From the IMG/VR virus record IMGVR_UViG_3300034682_000140, positions 1-34,791 of that record: 34,791 nt of DNA; one strand, given 5' to 3'. Both the position numbers and the translations under genes were made by a program. Of this stretch, positions 6,819-14,312 are shown in pieces (positions within the stretch are counted from its first letter, which is position 1; each line of letters starts with the position of its first letter). Under the pieces are notes generated by a model. It did no database searches. It worked only from the letters and a program-made list of their open reading frames with translations, and was not told the DNA's origin. This stretch comes from a virus.

Positions 6819-9299
6819 GTGTCCAACGACCTGCGCCTGCGGGTGATGATGAACCTGGTCGAGAACGCCACCCGGCCGCTGCGCGCCATCATGGCCGGCA
6901 GCAACCAGGCCGCCGGGTCGCTCAAGGCCACCCGCGACCGCCTCCGCCAGCTCAACGACGCCCAGCGGGAGGTGGGTTCCTTCCGCGACCTGCGCACCGG
7001 CATGAGCGCGACGGCCGCGCAGCTGGCCCAGGCGAACGCCCGCGTGGCGACCCTCGCCCAGGGGCTGAACGCCGCCGGGCCGCCGACCTCGGCCATGGTG
7101 CGCGAGTTTGAGCAGGCCCGGCAGGCCGCCAATGCGCTGCGCAACGAGCACCGCGCGCAGCACGCCCAGCTGGCCCAGCTGCGCACGCGCCTGGCTGGCG
7201 CCGGCATCGACACCCGCAACCTGTCCCAGCACGAGCGCGACCTCCGCGCGAACATCCGGTCGACCACGGCCGAGGTGGAACGGCAGCAGCGCGCGCTGGC
7301 CGAGCTGGCCGCGCGCCAGCGGCGCCTGAACGAAGCCCGGGCTCGGATGGAAGCTAGCCAGCGGTCCGCCGGCCGGCTGGCCGGGGCAGGAGCCGCGGCG
7401 GCCGCCGGCGGCGCTGCGGCTGGCGCGGCCCTGTCGGTCCCGGTCCGCGAGTTCGCCCGCGCCGAGGACGCGGCCACCGGGCTGGAGGTGGCCATGATGC
7501 GCGCCGGCGGCTCGATCTCCCCCGAGTTCGAGAAAATCAACGCCCTGGCCATGAGGCTGGGCGACCGCCTGCCCGGGGCGACGTCCGACTTCCAGGACCT
7601 GATGACCATGCTGAACCGCCAGGGCGTCCCGGCCGAGGCGATCCTGAACGGCGTAGGCGAGGCGACCGCCTACCTGGCCGTGCAGCTCAAGAAGGCACCG
7701 GCCGAGGCGGCCGAGTTCGCCGCCAAGCTGCAGGACGCGACCCGGACCACTTCCGGCGAAATGCTCAAGCTCATGGACGTGATCCAGCGAACCTACTTCC
7801 TGGGCGTGGACGACAGCAACATGCTGGCGGGCTTCGCCAAGCTGTCGCCGGCCATGGACACCATCAAGCAGAAGGGCCTGGAAGGGGCCAAGGTTCTGGC
7901 GCCCCTGCTGGTGATGGCCGACCAGGCCGGCCTGCAGGGCGAGGCCGCCGGCAACGCCTTCCGCAAGATCTTCCAGATGTCGCTGAACGCCGAGAAGATC
8001 GGCAAGGCCAACAAGGGCCTGAGCAAGGGGCGACAACTGGACTTCACGGACGGCGCCGGGGAGTTCGGCGGCCTGGACAAGCTGTTCAAGGAGCTGGACA
8101 AGCTCAAGGACCTGAACACCCAGGACCGCCTGGCTGTGCTCAAGGAGATCTTCGGGGACGACGCGGAAACCCTGCAGGCGGTATCCCTGCTCATGGAGAA
8201 GGGCGCGGCGGGCTACGCCGAGGTGCAGGCCAAGATGGCCAACCAGGCGGACCTGCAGCAGCGCGTGAACCGCCAGCTCGGCACCCTCAAGAACCTGTGG
8301 GAGGCCGCCAGCGGCACCTTCACCAACGGGCTGGTGGCCCTGGGCGCGTCGATCGCGCCGGAACTCAAGACCCTGGTGGAGTGGATGAGCGGCATGGCCC
8401 AGAGCATGGGCGCCTGGGCGCGCGAGAACCCGCGCACCGCCAATGCGCTGATGAAGGTGGTGGCGGCCGTCGCGCTGCTGCTGGCCCTGGGCGGCGCCCT
8501 GCTCATCCTTCTGGGCGCCGTACTCGGCCCGCTCGCCGCCTTGAAGTTCAGCCTGGTGACGCTGGGCATCCAGGGGACGATGCTGGCCAGGATTGCGGGC
8601 GTCCTGGGGGCAGGCCTGCGCCTGGTCGGCCAGGCCGTGATGTTCCTGGGGCGCGCCCTCCTGATGAACCCCATCGGGCTGGCCATAACCGCAATCGCCC
8701 TCTCCGCCTACCTGATCTACAGGTATTGGGAGCCGATCAAGGGCTTCTTCACCGGGGTCTGGGACCACATCAGCACCGTGTTCAACGCCGGCCTGGCATG
8801 GTTCAGCCAGCTGCCGGCCCGGTTCTTTGAATTCGGCACCAACTTGGTGAGCGGGCTGGTGAACGGCATCACGTCGCGCATGGGCGCTGTCAAGGAGACC
8901 ATCGAGAACCTGGGCGGCGGCGCCGTCGCATGGTTCAAGGAGAAGCTGGGGATTCACAGCCCGAGCCGGGTATTCGGGGAGCTGGGCGGGTTCGTCAGCG
9001 AAGGCGCGGCGATCGGCATGGAGCGGGAAAGCGGGCGCGTCAGCGCGGCCGCCGCCGGGCTGGCCACCGCCGCCAAGCTCGCCTTCACGCCGGCGGCGGC
9101 GGAGCCCTTCACGCTGGCCGGCGGCGCGCGCGGCGCTGCGGCGGCCGCGCCCGGGGCGGCAGGTAGCGGCCCCGTCACGATCAATATTTACGCGCAGCCC
9201 GGCATGGACGCCGCTGCGATCGCGCGCGCCGTCAGCGCCGAGCTGGACCGCCGCGAGCGCACCCGGCAGGCCCGCAACGGCTCGCGCCTGACTGACTAG
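6819..9299 (+). CDS. T: Tail tape measure protein gpT
   Basis: 826-aa tape measure protein that sets tail length. It starts with GTG at 6819, one base after the E' stop, behind a strong AAGGAGG. Residues 1-190 are predicted coiled coil (rich in Q, A, R and E). A Gly/Ala segment follows near residue 195. Residues 545-580 are strongly hydrophobic (AAVALLLALGGALLILLGAV), as in tape measures that enter the membrane. The C-terminal part has the recurrent GIHSPSRVFGELGGFVSEG motif near residue 713. The sequence is clearly related to the P2-family tape measure. Confidence 0.95.
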   Translation: MSNDLRLRVMMNLVENATRPLRAIMAGSNQAAGSLKATRDRLRQLNDAQREVGSFRDLRTGMSATAAQLAQANARVATLAQGLNAAGPPTSAMVREFEQARQAANALRNEHRAQHAQLAQLRTRLAGAGIDTRNLSQHERDLRANIRSTTAEVERQQRALAELAARQRRLNEARARMEASQRSAGRLAGAGAAAAAGGAAAGAALSVPVREFARAEDAATGLEVAMMRAGGSISPEFEKINALAMRLGDRLPGATSDFQDLMTMLNRQGVPAEAILNGVGEATAYLAVQLKKAPAEAAEFAAKLQDATRTTSGEMLKLMDVIQRTYFLGVDDSNMLAGFAKLSPAMDTIKQKGLEGAKVLAPLLVMADQAGLQGEAAGNAFRKIFQMSLNAEKIGKANKGLSKGRQLDFTDGAGEFGGLDKLFKELDKLKDLNTQDRLAVLKEIFGDDAETLQAVSLLMEKGAAGYAEVQAKMANQADLQQRVNRQLGTLKNLWEAASGTFTNGLVALGASIAPELKTLVEWMSGMAQSMGAWARENPRTANALMKVVAAVALLLALGGALLILLGAVLGPLAALKFSLVTLGIQGTMLARIAGVLGAGLRLVGQAVMFLGRALLMNPIGLAITAIALSAYLIYRYWEPIKGFFTGVWDHISTVFNAGLAWFSQLPARFFEFGTNLVSGLVNGITSRMGAVKETIENLGGGAVAWFKEKLGIHSPSRVFGELGGFVSEGAAIGMERESGRVSAAAAGLATAAKLAFTPAAAEPFTLAGGARGAAAAAPGAAGSGPVTINIYAQPGMDAAAIARAVSAELDRRERTRQARNGSRLTD

Positions 9300-9316
9300 G
9301 AAAGGAAAGGAAAACC

Positions 9317-9772
9317 ATGTTGATGGCACTCGGCCAGTTCGTGTTCGGTCTGGACACCCTGGCCTTTCAAGAGCTGCAGCGGCAGACCAAATGGAAGCAC
9401 GCCAGCGCGTCCCGGGTGGGCGCGCGCGATGCGCGCCAGTTCCTCGGCCCGGGCGAGGACACCGTGACCGTCTCCGGCACGCTGGTCCCGGAGCTGACCG
9501 GCAAGCTGGAGTCGCTGACCGACCTGCGCGCGATGGCCGACGCCGGCGCGGCCTATGCGCTGGTCGACGGCGCCGGCACCGTGTACGGCGCATTCCTGAT
9601 CGAGGGCCTGGACGAGGGGCAGACGCTGCACCATCCAGACGGCACCCCGCGCCGCGTCGACTTCACCCTCAACCTGACCAGGACCGACGACGACCGCGCC
9701 GCCCCGAGCCCGCGCCGCGGCGGCTACCTGGGCGACCTGGGCAGCGGCCAGGACTTCGCGGGGTACGCATGA
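9317..9772 (+). CDS. U: Tail protein gpU (tail terminator-like)
   Basis: 151-aa P2 gpU-family protein, needed to finish the tail. It starts with MLMALGQFVFGLDTLAFQEL, a typical family N-terminus, behind AGGAAAGGAAAA. It overlaps gene D by 4 bp (ATGA). Position between T and D matches P2. Confidence 0.93.
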   Translation: MLMALGQFVFGLDTLAFQELQRQTKWKHASASRVGARDARQFLGPGEDTVTVSGTLVPELTGKLESLTDLRAMADAGAAYALVDGAGTVYGAFLIEGLDEGQTLHHPDGTPRRVDFTLNLTRTDDDRAAPSPRRGGYLGDLGSGQDFAGYA

Positions 9773-10788
9773 GCGGCGCGCGCGCACCGGACTTCCGCGT
9801 CACCCTGGACGGGAAGGACCTGACCAGCAAGATCGAGCCGCGCCTGCAGGCCCTGAACATCACCGAATGCCGGCAGGACGAGGCCGACACCCTGGACCTG
9901 ACGCTGGACGACCACGACGGCCAGCTGGCCATCCCGAGTCGCGGCGCCGTGCTGGACGTGTCGATCGGCTGGGCCGGGTCCGCCCTGGTCAGCAAGGGGA
10001 AATTCACCGTCAACGAGGTCGAGCACAGCGGCACCCCGGACACCATCACCATCCGGGCGCGCAGCGCGTCCATGACGAAGGGCATGGGAGAACGCCAGGA
10101 AAAAAGCTGGCATGGCCAGACCCTGGGCGAGATCGTGCGCGTCATTGCCGGCCGGCACGCGCTCAAGCCCGTGGTTGGCGCGCGCCTGGCCGGCACGGCG
10201 ATCCCGCACATCGACCAGACCAACGAAAGCGACATGAGTTTCCTCACGCGCCTGGCCAAGCGCTTCGACGCGGTCATGACGGTGAAGGACGGCAATCTGC
10301 TGTTCCTGCCGATCGGGACCGGCCGCACCGCGAGCGGCCGCGCCCTGCCCGGGCTGACCATCCAGCGCGCCGAGGGAGACCGGCACCGCTACAGCATCAC
10401 CGAGCGCGAGACCTACTCCGGCGTGCGCGCCTTCTACCACAGCAACAAGGCCGGCGAGAAGAAGGAGGTCACCGTAGGCGGGGAGGACAACAAGAACCTC
10501 AAGAAGCTGCCCGAGGTGTACCCGACCCCGGCCGAGGCGCGCGCCGCAGCCGAATCCGAGTTCAAGCGGATCCAGCGCAACCAGGCCACGCTGTCCTACA
10601 GCCTGGCGATCGGCCGCGCCGACATCGCGCCGGAAATGCCGGTCACGGTCTCCGGCTTCAAGCCCGAGATTGACAGCACGCCCTGGCTGGTCAAACAGGT
10701 CCGCCATTCCATCGCGGACGGAGGGTTCACCACCGAGGTCGAGCTCGAGACCCGAGACGGCCTGCCCGACGCGGCCGCCGGCGACTAA
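9769..10788 (+). CDS. D: Tail hub protein gpD
   Basis: 339-aa baseplate hub protein of the P2 gpD (late control D) family, which forms the hub below the tube. The start ATG at 9769 overlaps the U stop by 4 bp; the open frame upstream is a shadow of U. Family features are PDFRVTLDGKDLTSKI at the N-terminus and the conserved hub sequence SFLTRLAKRFDAVMTVKDG in the middle. It is the last gene of the F operon. No terminator with a T run is seen directly after it. Confidence 0.94.
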   Translation: MSGARAPDFRVTLDGKDLTSKIEPRLQALNITECRQDEADTLDLTLDDHDGQLAIPSRGAVLDVSIGWAGSALVSKGKFTVNEVEHSGTPDTITIRARSASMTKGMGERQEKSWHGQTLGEIVRVIAGRHALKPVVGARLAGTAIPHIDQTNESDMSFLTRLAKRFDAVMTVKDGNLLFLPIGTGRTASGRALPGLTIQRAEGDRHRYSITERETYSGVRAFYHSNKAGEKKEVTVGGEDNKNLKKLPEVYPTPAEARAAAESEFKRIQRNQATLSYSLAIGRADIAPEMPVTVSGFKPEIDSTPWLVKQVRHSIADGGFTTEVELETRDGLPDAAAGD

Positions 10789-10895
10789 TCGCCCCACTTC
10801 CACCCCATCGCGTCCAGGTAGTACGCCAGCCGCGCGCCGCTGGCTGCTATCGACATCCACACGCGCATCACGCGCACCGCTTTCCATTTGCTCAT
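10785..10895 (-). CDS. Possible 36-aa small protein antisense to the end of D
   Basis: A 36-codon frame (MSKWKAVRVMRVWMSIAASG..., ending WKWGD) runs leftward from the ATG at 10895-10893 to a TAG that overlaps the last codon and stop of D. It is preceded by AAGGAGGCTCA, an excellent ribosome site at good spacing, which is the main reason to report it. The chain is rich in Trp, Arg and aliphatic residues and could lie on a membrane. Function is unknown, and a chance frame cannot be excluded. Confidence 0.4.
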   Translation of the reverse strand: MSKWKAVRVMRVWMSIAASGARLAYYLDAMGWKWGD

Positions 10896-11050
10896 TGAGC
10901 CTCCTTGCTGAGTTGGTCGAGTTTCCATCGTCCGGCCCGCCAATTCCTCTGGTGGTTTTTCCGCCGGCGCTGCAGCTATTGAAGTGTCACGACGGGCCGA
11001 TTCGGTATAGCTCGGCCAAGCAGGCGTGGTTGCAACGAAAAATTTTCATT

Positions 11051-11082
11051 AACCTACTTGCCAAATATTTGGCACTTAGGTT
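11051..11082. promoter_or_regulatory. MqsA-type operator upstream of mqsR
   Basis: A 32-bp inverted repeat, AACCTA..TGCCAAAT / ATTTGGCA..TAGGTT, with two central mismatches per arm, ends 12 bp before the mqsR start. The AACCT/AGGTT half-sites match what is known for E. coli MqsA binding, so autoregulation of the toxin-antitoxin operon is likely. The region is AT-rich and probably also holds the promoter. Confidence 0.75.
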
Positions 11083-11094
11083 AATATAGAGCCT

Positions 11095-11397
11095 ATGGAA
11101 AAACACACCGCCCACTGCAAGCTGCACACCGTCAAGGCCCTGATCGAAGCAGGCCGCGTGACCGCAACCGGCACCGCCACCGCTGGCGCGCGTGCCGTCG
11201 GCATCACCACCCTGCAGGGCATGTGCGATGTGGTCCTGAGCCTGACCAACAAGGACTTCTACAAGAGCATGACCACCCACGCCGACCACCGTGTGTGGCA
11301 GGACGTCTACCACGGCCGGACGGCCGAAGGGGTCAAGCTCTACGTGAAGCTGACCGTGATTGATGACCTTGTCATCGTTTCTTTCAAGGAGCTGTGA
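11095..11397 (+). CDS. mqsR: MqsR-family toxin (mRNA interferase)
   Basis: 100-aa toxin of the MqsR family, RelE-fold ribonucleases that cut mRNA mainly at GCN/GCU. Family features are the N-terminal HCKLHTVKALIEAGRV, the middle DFYKSMTTHADHRVWQDVYH, and the C-terminal KLTVIDDLVIVSFKEL. The length is normal (98-100 aa). Order is toxin before antitoxin, as in E. coli mqsRA, with one base between this stop and the antitoxin ATG. On a phage-plasmid it would act in plasmid stability or in exclusion of other phages. Confidence 0.92.
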   Translation: MEKHTAHCKLHTVKALIEAGRVTATGTATAGARAVGITTLQGMCDVVLSLTNKDFYKSMTTHADHRVWQDVYHGRTAEGVKLYVKLTVIDDLVIVSFKEL

Positions 11398-11398
11398 A

Positions 11399-11797
11399 AT
11401 GAAGAACTGCCCCAACTGCGGGGCACCGTCCCCGGTGCATGCCACCCGCGACGTGCCCTATGTATACAAGGACCAGTCGACCGTGATTCCCGCTGTGTCT
11501 GGCCACTTCTGCGGTACCTGCGGCGAGGTTACGCTGGACCGCGACCACGTGGACCGCTACAGCGCGCTGGTGGGCGCATTTCAACGCCAGGTGAACAGCG
11601 AACAGGTGGATCCGGCATTCATCCTGACCGTGCGCCGCCGCCTGAAACTCGACCAGCGCGAGGCGGGCGCGATCTTCGGCGGCGGCGCCAACGCCTTTTC
11701 CCGCTACGAGAACGGCAAGGTGCGCCCGCCTGTCTCCCTGGTCAAACTGCTGCGCCTGCTGGACAACCACCCCGAGCTCTTGGACGAGGTCCGCTGA
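11399..11797 (+). CDS. mqsA: MqsA-family antitoxin and autorepressor
   Basis: 132-aa antitoxin. The N-terminal domain carries two zinc CxxC pairs (CPNC near residues 4-7, CGTC near 38-41) that would hold the toxin-binding fold. The C-terminal half is an Xre/HTH domain (LKLDQREAGAIFGGGANAFSRYENG), as in E. coli MqsA. The ATG at 11399 is chosen because it puts the first CxxC at the N-terminus. It probably binds the palindrome at 11051-11082. Its stop overlaps the next start (TGATG). Confidence 0.92.
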   Translation: MKNCPNCGAPSPVHATRDVPYVYKDQSTVIPAVSGHFCGTCGEVTLDRDHVDRYSALVGAFQRQVNSEQVDPAFILTVRRRLKLDQREAGAIFGGGANAFSRYENGKVRPPVSLVKLLRLLDNHPELLDEVR

Positions 11798-12111
11798 TGG
11801 CCGCCGCCGACATCGACCTGGTCGAGGTGGCCAGGGCTAGCGGCCTGCGTGGCTACCTGCACGGGGTCAGCGCGACCTGGGCGCGCAAGCTGCTGGCCGG
11901 GTTCGTGGCCGAGCTGGAGCGCCGGCGCTGGACCGACGCCGCGCAGCTACCCGACGCCGACGTGACCTTCCAGCTGTACGACCCGGCCGCGAGCGAGCCC
12001 GTGTGGCCCGGCTACTACGATGGCGAGCGCTGGAGGTACGTCGACGGCACGTTGGCCACCCCGACCCATTACGCGGACATGCCGCGCGGCCCGCGCCCTA
12101 CCGAAAACTAA
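11797..12111 (+). CDS. Unknown 104-aa protein in the mqsRA operon
   Basis: The start codon shares one base with the mqsA stop, so it is translationally coupled to the toxin-antitoxin pair. The N-terminal half (IDLVEVARASGLRGYLHGVSATWARKLLAGFVAELERRRW) is helical. The C-terminal half is acidic and aromatic (YDPAASEPVWPGYYDGERWRYVDG). No known family was recognised. Candidates are a third antitoxin component or an unrelated accessory protein. Confidence 0.65.
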   Translation: MAAADIDLVEVARASGLRGYLHGVSATWARKLLAGFVAELERRRWTDAAQLPDADVTFQLYDPAASEPVWPGYYDGERWRYVDGTLATPTHYADMPRGPRPTEN

Positions 12112-12124
12112 GACAGGAGAACCC

Positions 12125-12328
12125 ATGAATGTCCAACACCTTCGCGCCCTGCTGGCCGGCCTCCCCGATGACCTGCCGATCGGCGTGACCTACCCCGACC
12201 ATCAAAACGGCCCCAGCTTCGCCTATGAGACGCTGGACGTGCGCAGCGCACGCGTGGCCGAGCCGGCGGAGAAATTCGCGGGAGAGAAGCGCCCGGCCCT
12301 TGTCCTGATCGTGCACGGTGGCACATGA
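12125..12328 (+). CDS. Unknown 67-aa protein in the mqsRA operon
   Basis: The start is the ATG at 12125 behind AGGAGAACCC, rather than an in-frame ATG 105 bp upstream that overlaps the previous gene. The chain (MNVQHLRALLAGLPDDLPIG...ALVLIVHGG) has an alpha-helical start and a beta C-terminus. This pattern is seen in small phage and plasmid proteins of unknown role. It overlaps the next gene by 4 bp. Confidence 0.6.
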   Translation: MNVQHLRALLAGLPDDLPIGVTYPDHQNGPSFAYETLDVRSARVAEPAEKFAGEKRPALVLIVHGGT

Positions 12329-12525
12329 GCAGCCAGATCAGTGCGGCACTGGACCAGGAAGAGCGCGAGTACCAAGAGCTTCGCGCGCAGTGGCAGCTGG
12401 GCGACTACGTGGGGGCCTGTTCCCGTTGCGGCCGGTCCCGCCTGTGCAAGTGCCCGAACGGAAAGCACCGCTGCGAGAAATGCAACTGGTGCCCCGAGGA
12501 TGGCGACTTTGCGCCGGATGTGTAA
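12325..12525 (+). CDS. Small Cys-rich probable zinc protein
   Basis: 66-aa protein with seven cysteines packed in residues 32-56 (CSRC, CKC, CEKCNWC), so probably a zinc knuckle or double zinc ribbon. The N-terminus is an acidic helix (DQEEREYQELRAQW). It is coupled to the previous gene by an ATGA overlap and is the last gene before a hairpin terminator. Its function is unknown; nucleic-acid binding is an inference from the zinc motif. Confidence 0.6.
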   Translation: MSSQISAALDQEEREYQELRAQWQLGDYVGACSRCGRSRLCKCPNGKHRCEKCNWCPEDGDFAPDV

Positions 12526-12543
12526 CGGGCCTTATGTCTAATA

Positions 12544-12572
12544 GGGGCCTACACCCCACTGGCCCCCGTTTT
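12544..12572 (+). terminator. Probable terminator closing the mqsRA operon
   Basis: The stem GGGGCC / GGCCCC with an 11-base loop is followed by CCGTTTTA. It is a modest stem with a short T run, placed 18 bp after the last gene and just before the next promoter region. Confidence 0.55.
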
Positions 12573-12608
12573 ACACTTTGCTATAAAGTGTCGAACACTT
12601 TGCACTTT
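12573..12608. promoter_or_regulatory. Operator with ACACTTT/AAAGTGT half-sites
   Basis: The palindrome ACACTTT-GCTAT-AAAGTGT (12573-12591) is followed by further half-sites ACACTTT (12595-12601) and GCACTTT (12602-12608). The cluster lies in an AT-rich stretch 17-50 bp before the 88-aa gene. It is the usual layout of an autoregulated small operon. TTTACA at 12570 and TATAAA at 12582 are promoter-like, but their spacing is not canonical. Confidence 0.55.
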
Positions 12609-12624
12609 TTCGGATTACATAAAT

Positions 12625-12891
12625 ATGGATAGTGTCACTATCGACACCGCAAGGCACCTGGTCGCCACCAATGCCGTGACGCGGGCGATCATCGAATGCT
12701 TCGACGGCCGGCGCTGGTGCATCGTGCTGCGCGGACGCCAAGAGTTCGTGGTGCGGTCCGCGCGCCAGAACCCGAAGGCTTTCGGCAAGGTCGAGACCGC
12801 CCTGGTCGAGATCCAAGGCCTGGGCCTGCGACACGCGGAGATCGACTTCATGAAATGGCATCGAGAGCAATCCATCCTGGAGAGAGCATGA
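12625..12891 (+). CDS. Small plasmid-type protein, ParC-like (uncertain)
   Basis: 88-aa protein. The N-terminus (VTIDTARHLVATNAVTRA) and the pattern of a beta-rich middle (WCIVLRGRQEFVVRSAR) then FGKVETALxxIxGLGLRHAEID resemble small partition-associated or stability proteins of betaproteobacterial and xanthomonad plasmids as I remember them. I cannot confirm the family. It is preceded by an operator-like repeat and overlaps the next gene by 4 bp, a layout shared with toxin-antitoxin and plasmid stability pairs. Confidence 0.6.
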   Translation: MDSVTIDTARHLVATNAVTRAIIECFDGRRWCIVLRGRQEFVVRSARQNPKAFGKVETALVEIQGLGLRHAEIDFMKWHREQSILERA

Positions 12892-13193
12892 GCTATCACT
12901 ACGAGATCAACCCGCGCCCGGTCGAGCTGGGCGGCGGCTGGAAGGTCCGCTTGTTGGAAGGGGACGAAGAAATGGGAGGTGGGGTGTTTCCGCCACGGGA
13001 AGCGGTCGAGGGCGAGGCGATCAAGTGGTGGAGGGGGCTTAGCGAGTCGGAGCGCGATTGGTGGGCTCAGCACTACGCGCCCCAAGGCGGGGGTATGGAC
13101 ACAGCGGATCTCGCCTACTCCGCTTACCTGCGCGAAGAAGCCTATCAGGAGGCCCAAGATTTCGCCAATGAGTGGCTTGGATTACAACATTAA
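12888..13193 (+). CDS. Unknown 101-aa acidic protein
   Basis: The start ATG at 12888 overlaps the previous stop (ATGA) and follows GGAGAGAGC, so the two are coupled; the frame further upstream is a shadow. The sequence is acidic and Trp-rich (SYHYEINPRPVELGGGWKVR; WWRGLSESERDWW), with a helical C-terminus (AYLREEAYQEAQDFANEWL). No known family was recognised. It could be the partner of the 88-aa protein. Confidence 0.6.
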   Translation: MSYHYEINPRPVELGGGWKVRLLEGDEEMGGGVFPPREAVEGEAIKWWRGLSESERDWWAQHYAPQGGGMDTADLAYSAYLREEAYQEAQDFANEWLGLQH

Positions 13194-13208
13194 TAATCAC
13201 ACAAAGTA

Positions 13209-13254
13209 ACATCATCTATACATCAACCAAGCATCATCATGATGTCATGATGTA
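13209..13254. repeat. TGATGTA/TACATCA repeat cluster 1
   Basis: It contains TACATCA (13219), TGATGTC (13240) and TGATGTA (13248) around CATCATGATG palindromes, in a locally AT-rich stretch after the 101-aa gene. The same heptamer clusters beside parA (18981-20265). It may be an outlying partition or silencing site. Confidence 0.55.
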
Positions 13255-13288
13255 TTAGATTGTAGTTTCCCTTGCGAAAATCTCCGCC

Positions 13289-13322
13289 AAAAAGTACTGT
13301 ATACACATACAGTACTTTTTTT
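13289..13322. terminator. Bidirectional terminator
   Basis: AAAAA, the perfect stem GTACTGTAT / ATACAGTAC with loop ACAC, then seven Ts. The A and T runs on both sides let it work from either strand. It separates the rightward 12625-13193 operon from the leftward repressor gene. Confidence 0.9.
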
Positions 13323-13338
13323 ATTTCCTGAATGCAAA

Positions 13339-13362
13339 ACAGGCCGCCCGGAGGCGGCCTGT
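13339..13362 (-). terminator. Terminator of the repressor gene
   Basis: Perfect 10-bp stem ACAGGCCGCC / GGCGGCCTGT with a four-base loop. Read on the minus strand it is followed by TTTTGC, so it fits transcription coming from the repressor. The 99 bases between it and the repressor stop contain no gene I can support. Confidence 0.75.
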
Positions 13363-13461
13363 CACGTTGGTGGGGTGGTCGAGCTGGGAGGATGGATGGG
13401 GATTGTGCGCGTGGATCGCGGTAGCAGCGCCGCAGCTGAGCGCCGCAGCACAGCGGCCGCG

Positions 13462-14151
13462 TTATCGGACCGACTGCACGGATGCGTGGCAGTAGCCGAT
13501 GAATTCGACCCGCTCCATTTCGTCGCGCGGCACGATGTCCACGGTGTAGGCCGGGTTGTCGTTCGACAGGCGCAGCGAGCCGTCGAACATGCGTTGCACG
13601 CGCTTGAAGCGCACGGTCTCGGAATCCTTGAAGCGCACCAGATACACGCCATCGGCATCGCGCTGGCGGCGATCGACCACCACCATCTGGCCGTCCTGAA
13701 TGGTCGGGATCATCGTGTCCCCTGCCGCGCGCACCATTACCGTCTCGTCCACGGTCAGACCCTCCTGGTCGAGCCAGAGGCGCGGCACCTTCCACGCGCG
13801 GTCCTTGCTGGTCGAGTTGAAGGTGGCCATGTCCAGGACGGGAAGATCGACGTAGCCGGCCACGTCGCCCGCGCCGATGGCCGGCGCGTCGTCGCCCACA
13901 GCCGCCCCGTGCGGCAGCTCGACCAGCTCCGGGCCGCCGCCGCGGTTCAGGATGAGCCAATCCAAGCTGATGTTATGGCGCAACGCGATGTCGATGGCTT
14001 CCATGATCGGCACCATGCCGCGCGTGCGCCAGCCGGCGGGCGTGCTGCGGCTTTTGCCGAGGTAGTTGGCCAGTTCTTCATCCTTGGCGAACCCCAGCAC
14101 GGCTTTCATCCTGTCGATTATTTCTTGAACGAGTTCGTTTTTAGATTGCAT
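13462..14151 (-). CDS. CI-like phage repressor with S24-type C-terminal domain
   Basis: 229-aa repressor, probably of lytic genes. The ATG at 14151 is preferred because the N-terminal domain starts there (ELVQEIIDRMKAVLGFAKDE). Residues 8-68 match the phage CI repressor HTH domain (ELANYLGKSRSTPAGWRTRG), and residues 100-225 match the LexA/CI S24 fold. At the expected nucleophile the sequence reads GDTMIPT, with Thr146 in place of Ser; the presumed catalytic Lys is in RFKRVQ (Lys183). Self-cleavage may therefore be lost or altered. It is divergent from the 59-aa RHH gene across an operator-rich gap. Confidence 0.88.
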   Translation of the reverse strand: MQSKNELVQEIIDRMKAVLGFAKDEELANYLGKSRSTPAGWRTRGMVPIMEAIDIALRHNISLDWLILNRGGGPELVELPHGAAVGDDAPAIGAGDVAGYVDLPVLDMATFNSTSKDRAWKVPRLWLDQEGLTVDETVMVRAAGDTMIPTIQDGQMVVVDRRQRDADGVYLVRFKDSETVRFKRVQRMFDGSLRLSNDNPAYTVDIVPRDEMERVEFIGYCHASVQSVR

Positions 14152-14216
14152 ATAGTATTTTGTGATATTTCGATTCATCGACAAAAAGGCTGTACGGAGC
14201 CCGGAGTAGAGCGTAG

Positions 14217-14273
14217 AATTTTACGTGTTGCAACAAAAATTTACGTTACGTCACGAAAAATTACGTAACGTAA
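14217..14273. promoter_or_regulatory. Operators between the repressor and the RHH gene
   Basis: TTACGTTACGT (14241-14251) and its perfect inverse ACGTAACGTAA (14263-14273) are separated by 11 bp. A further TTTACGTG half-site lies at 14220. The right arm is itself nearly palindromic. The gap 14152-14312 is AT-rich and contains no gene. It is the natural binding site for the CI-like repressor, the RHH protein, or both. Confidence 0.7.
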
Positions 14274-14312
14274 TCAATTATCACACAATGTAACGAGTCT
14301 GGAATAGGAAAT

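Noticed and set aside
6279-9593. Very long open frame (about 1,100 codons) on the minus strand
   Set aside because: It is antisense to E, T and U, with His/Gly/Arg/Gln-rich content typical of the shadow of GC-rich genes. The plus-strand genes are clearly P2 tail proteins.
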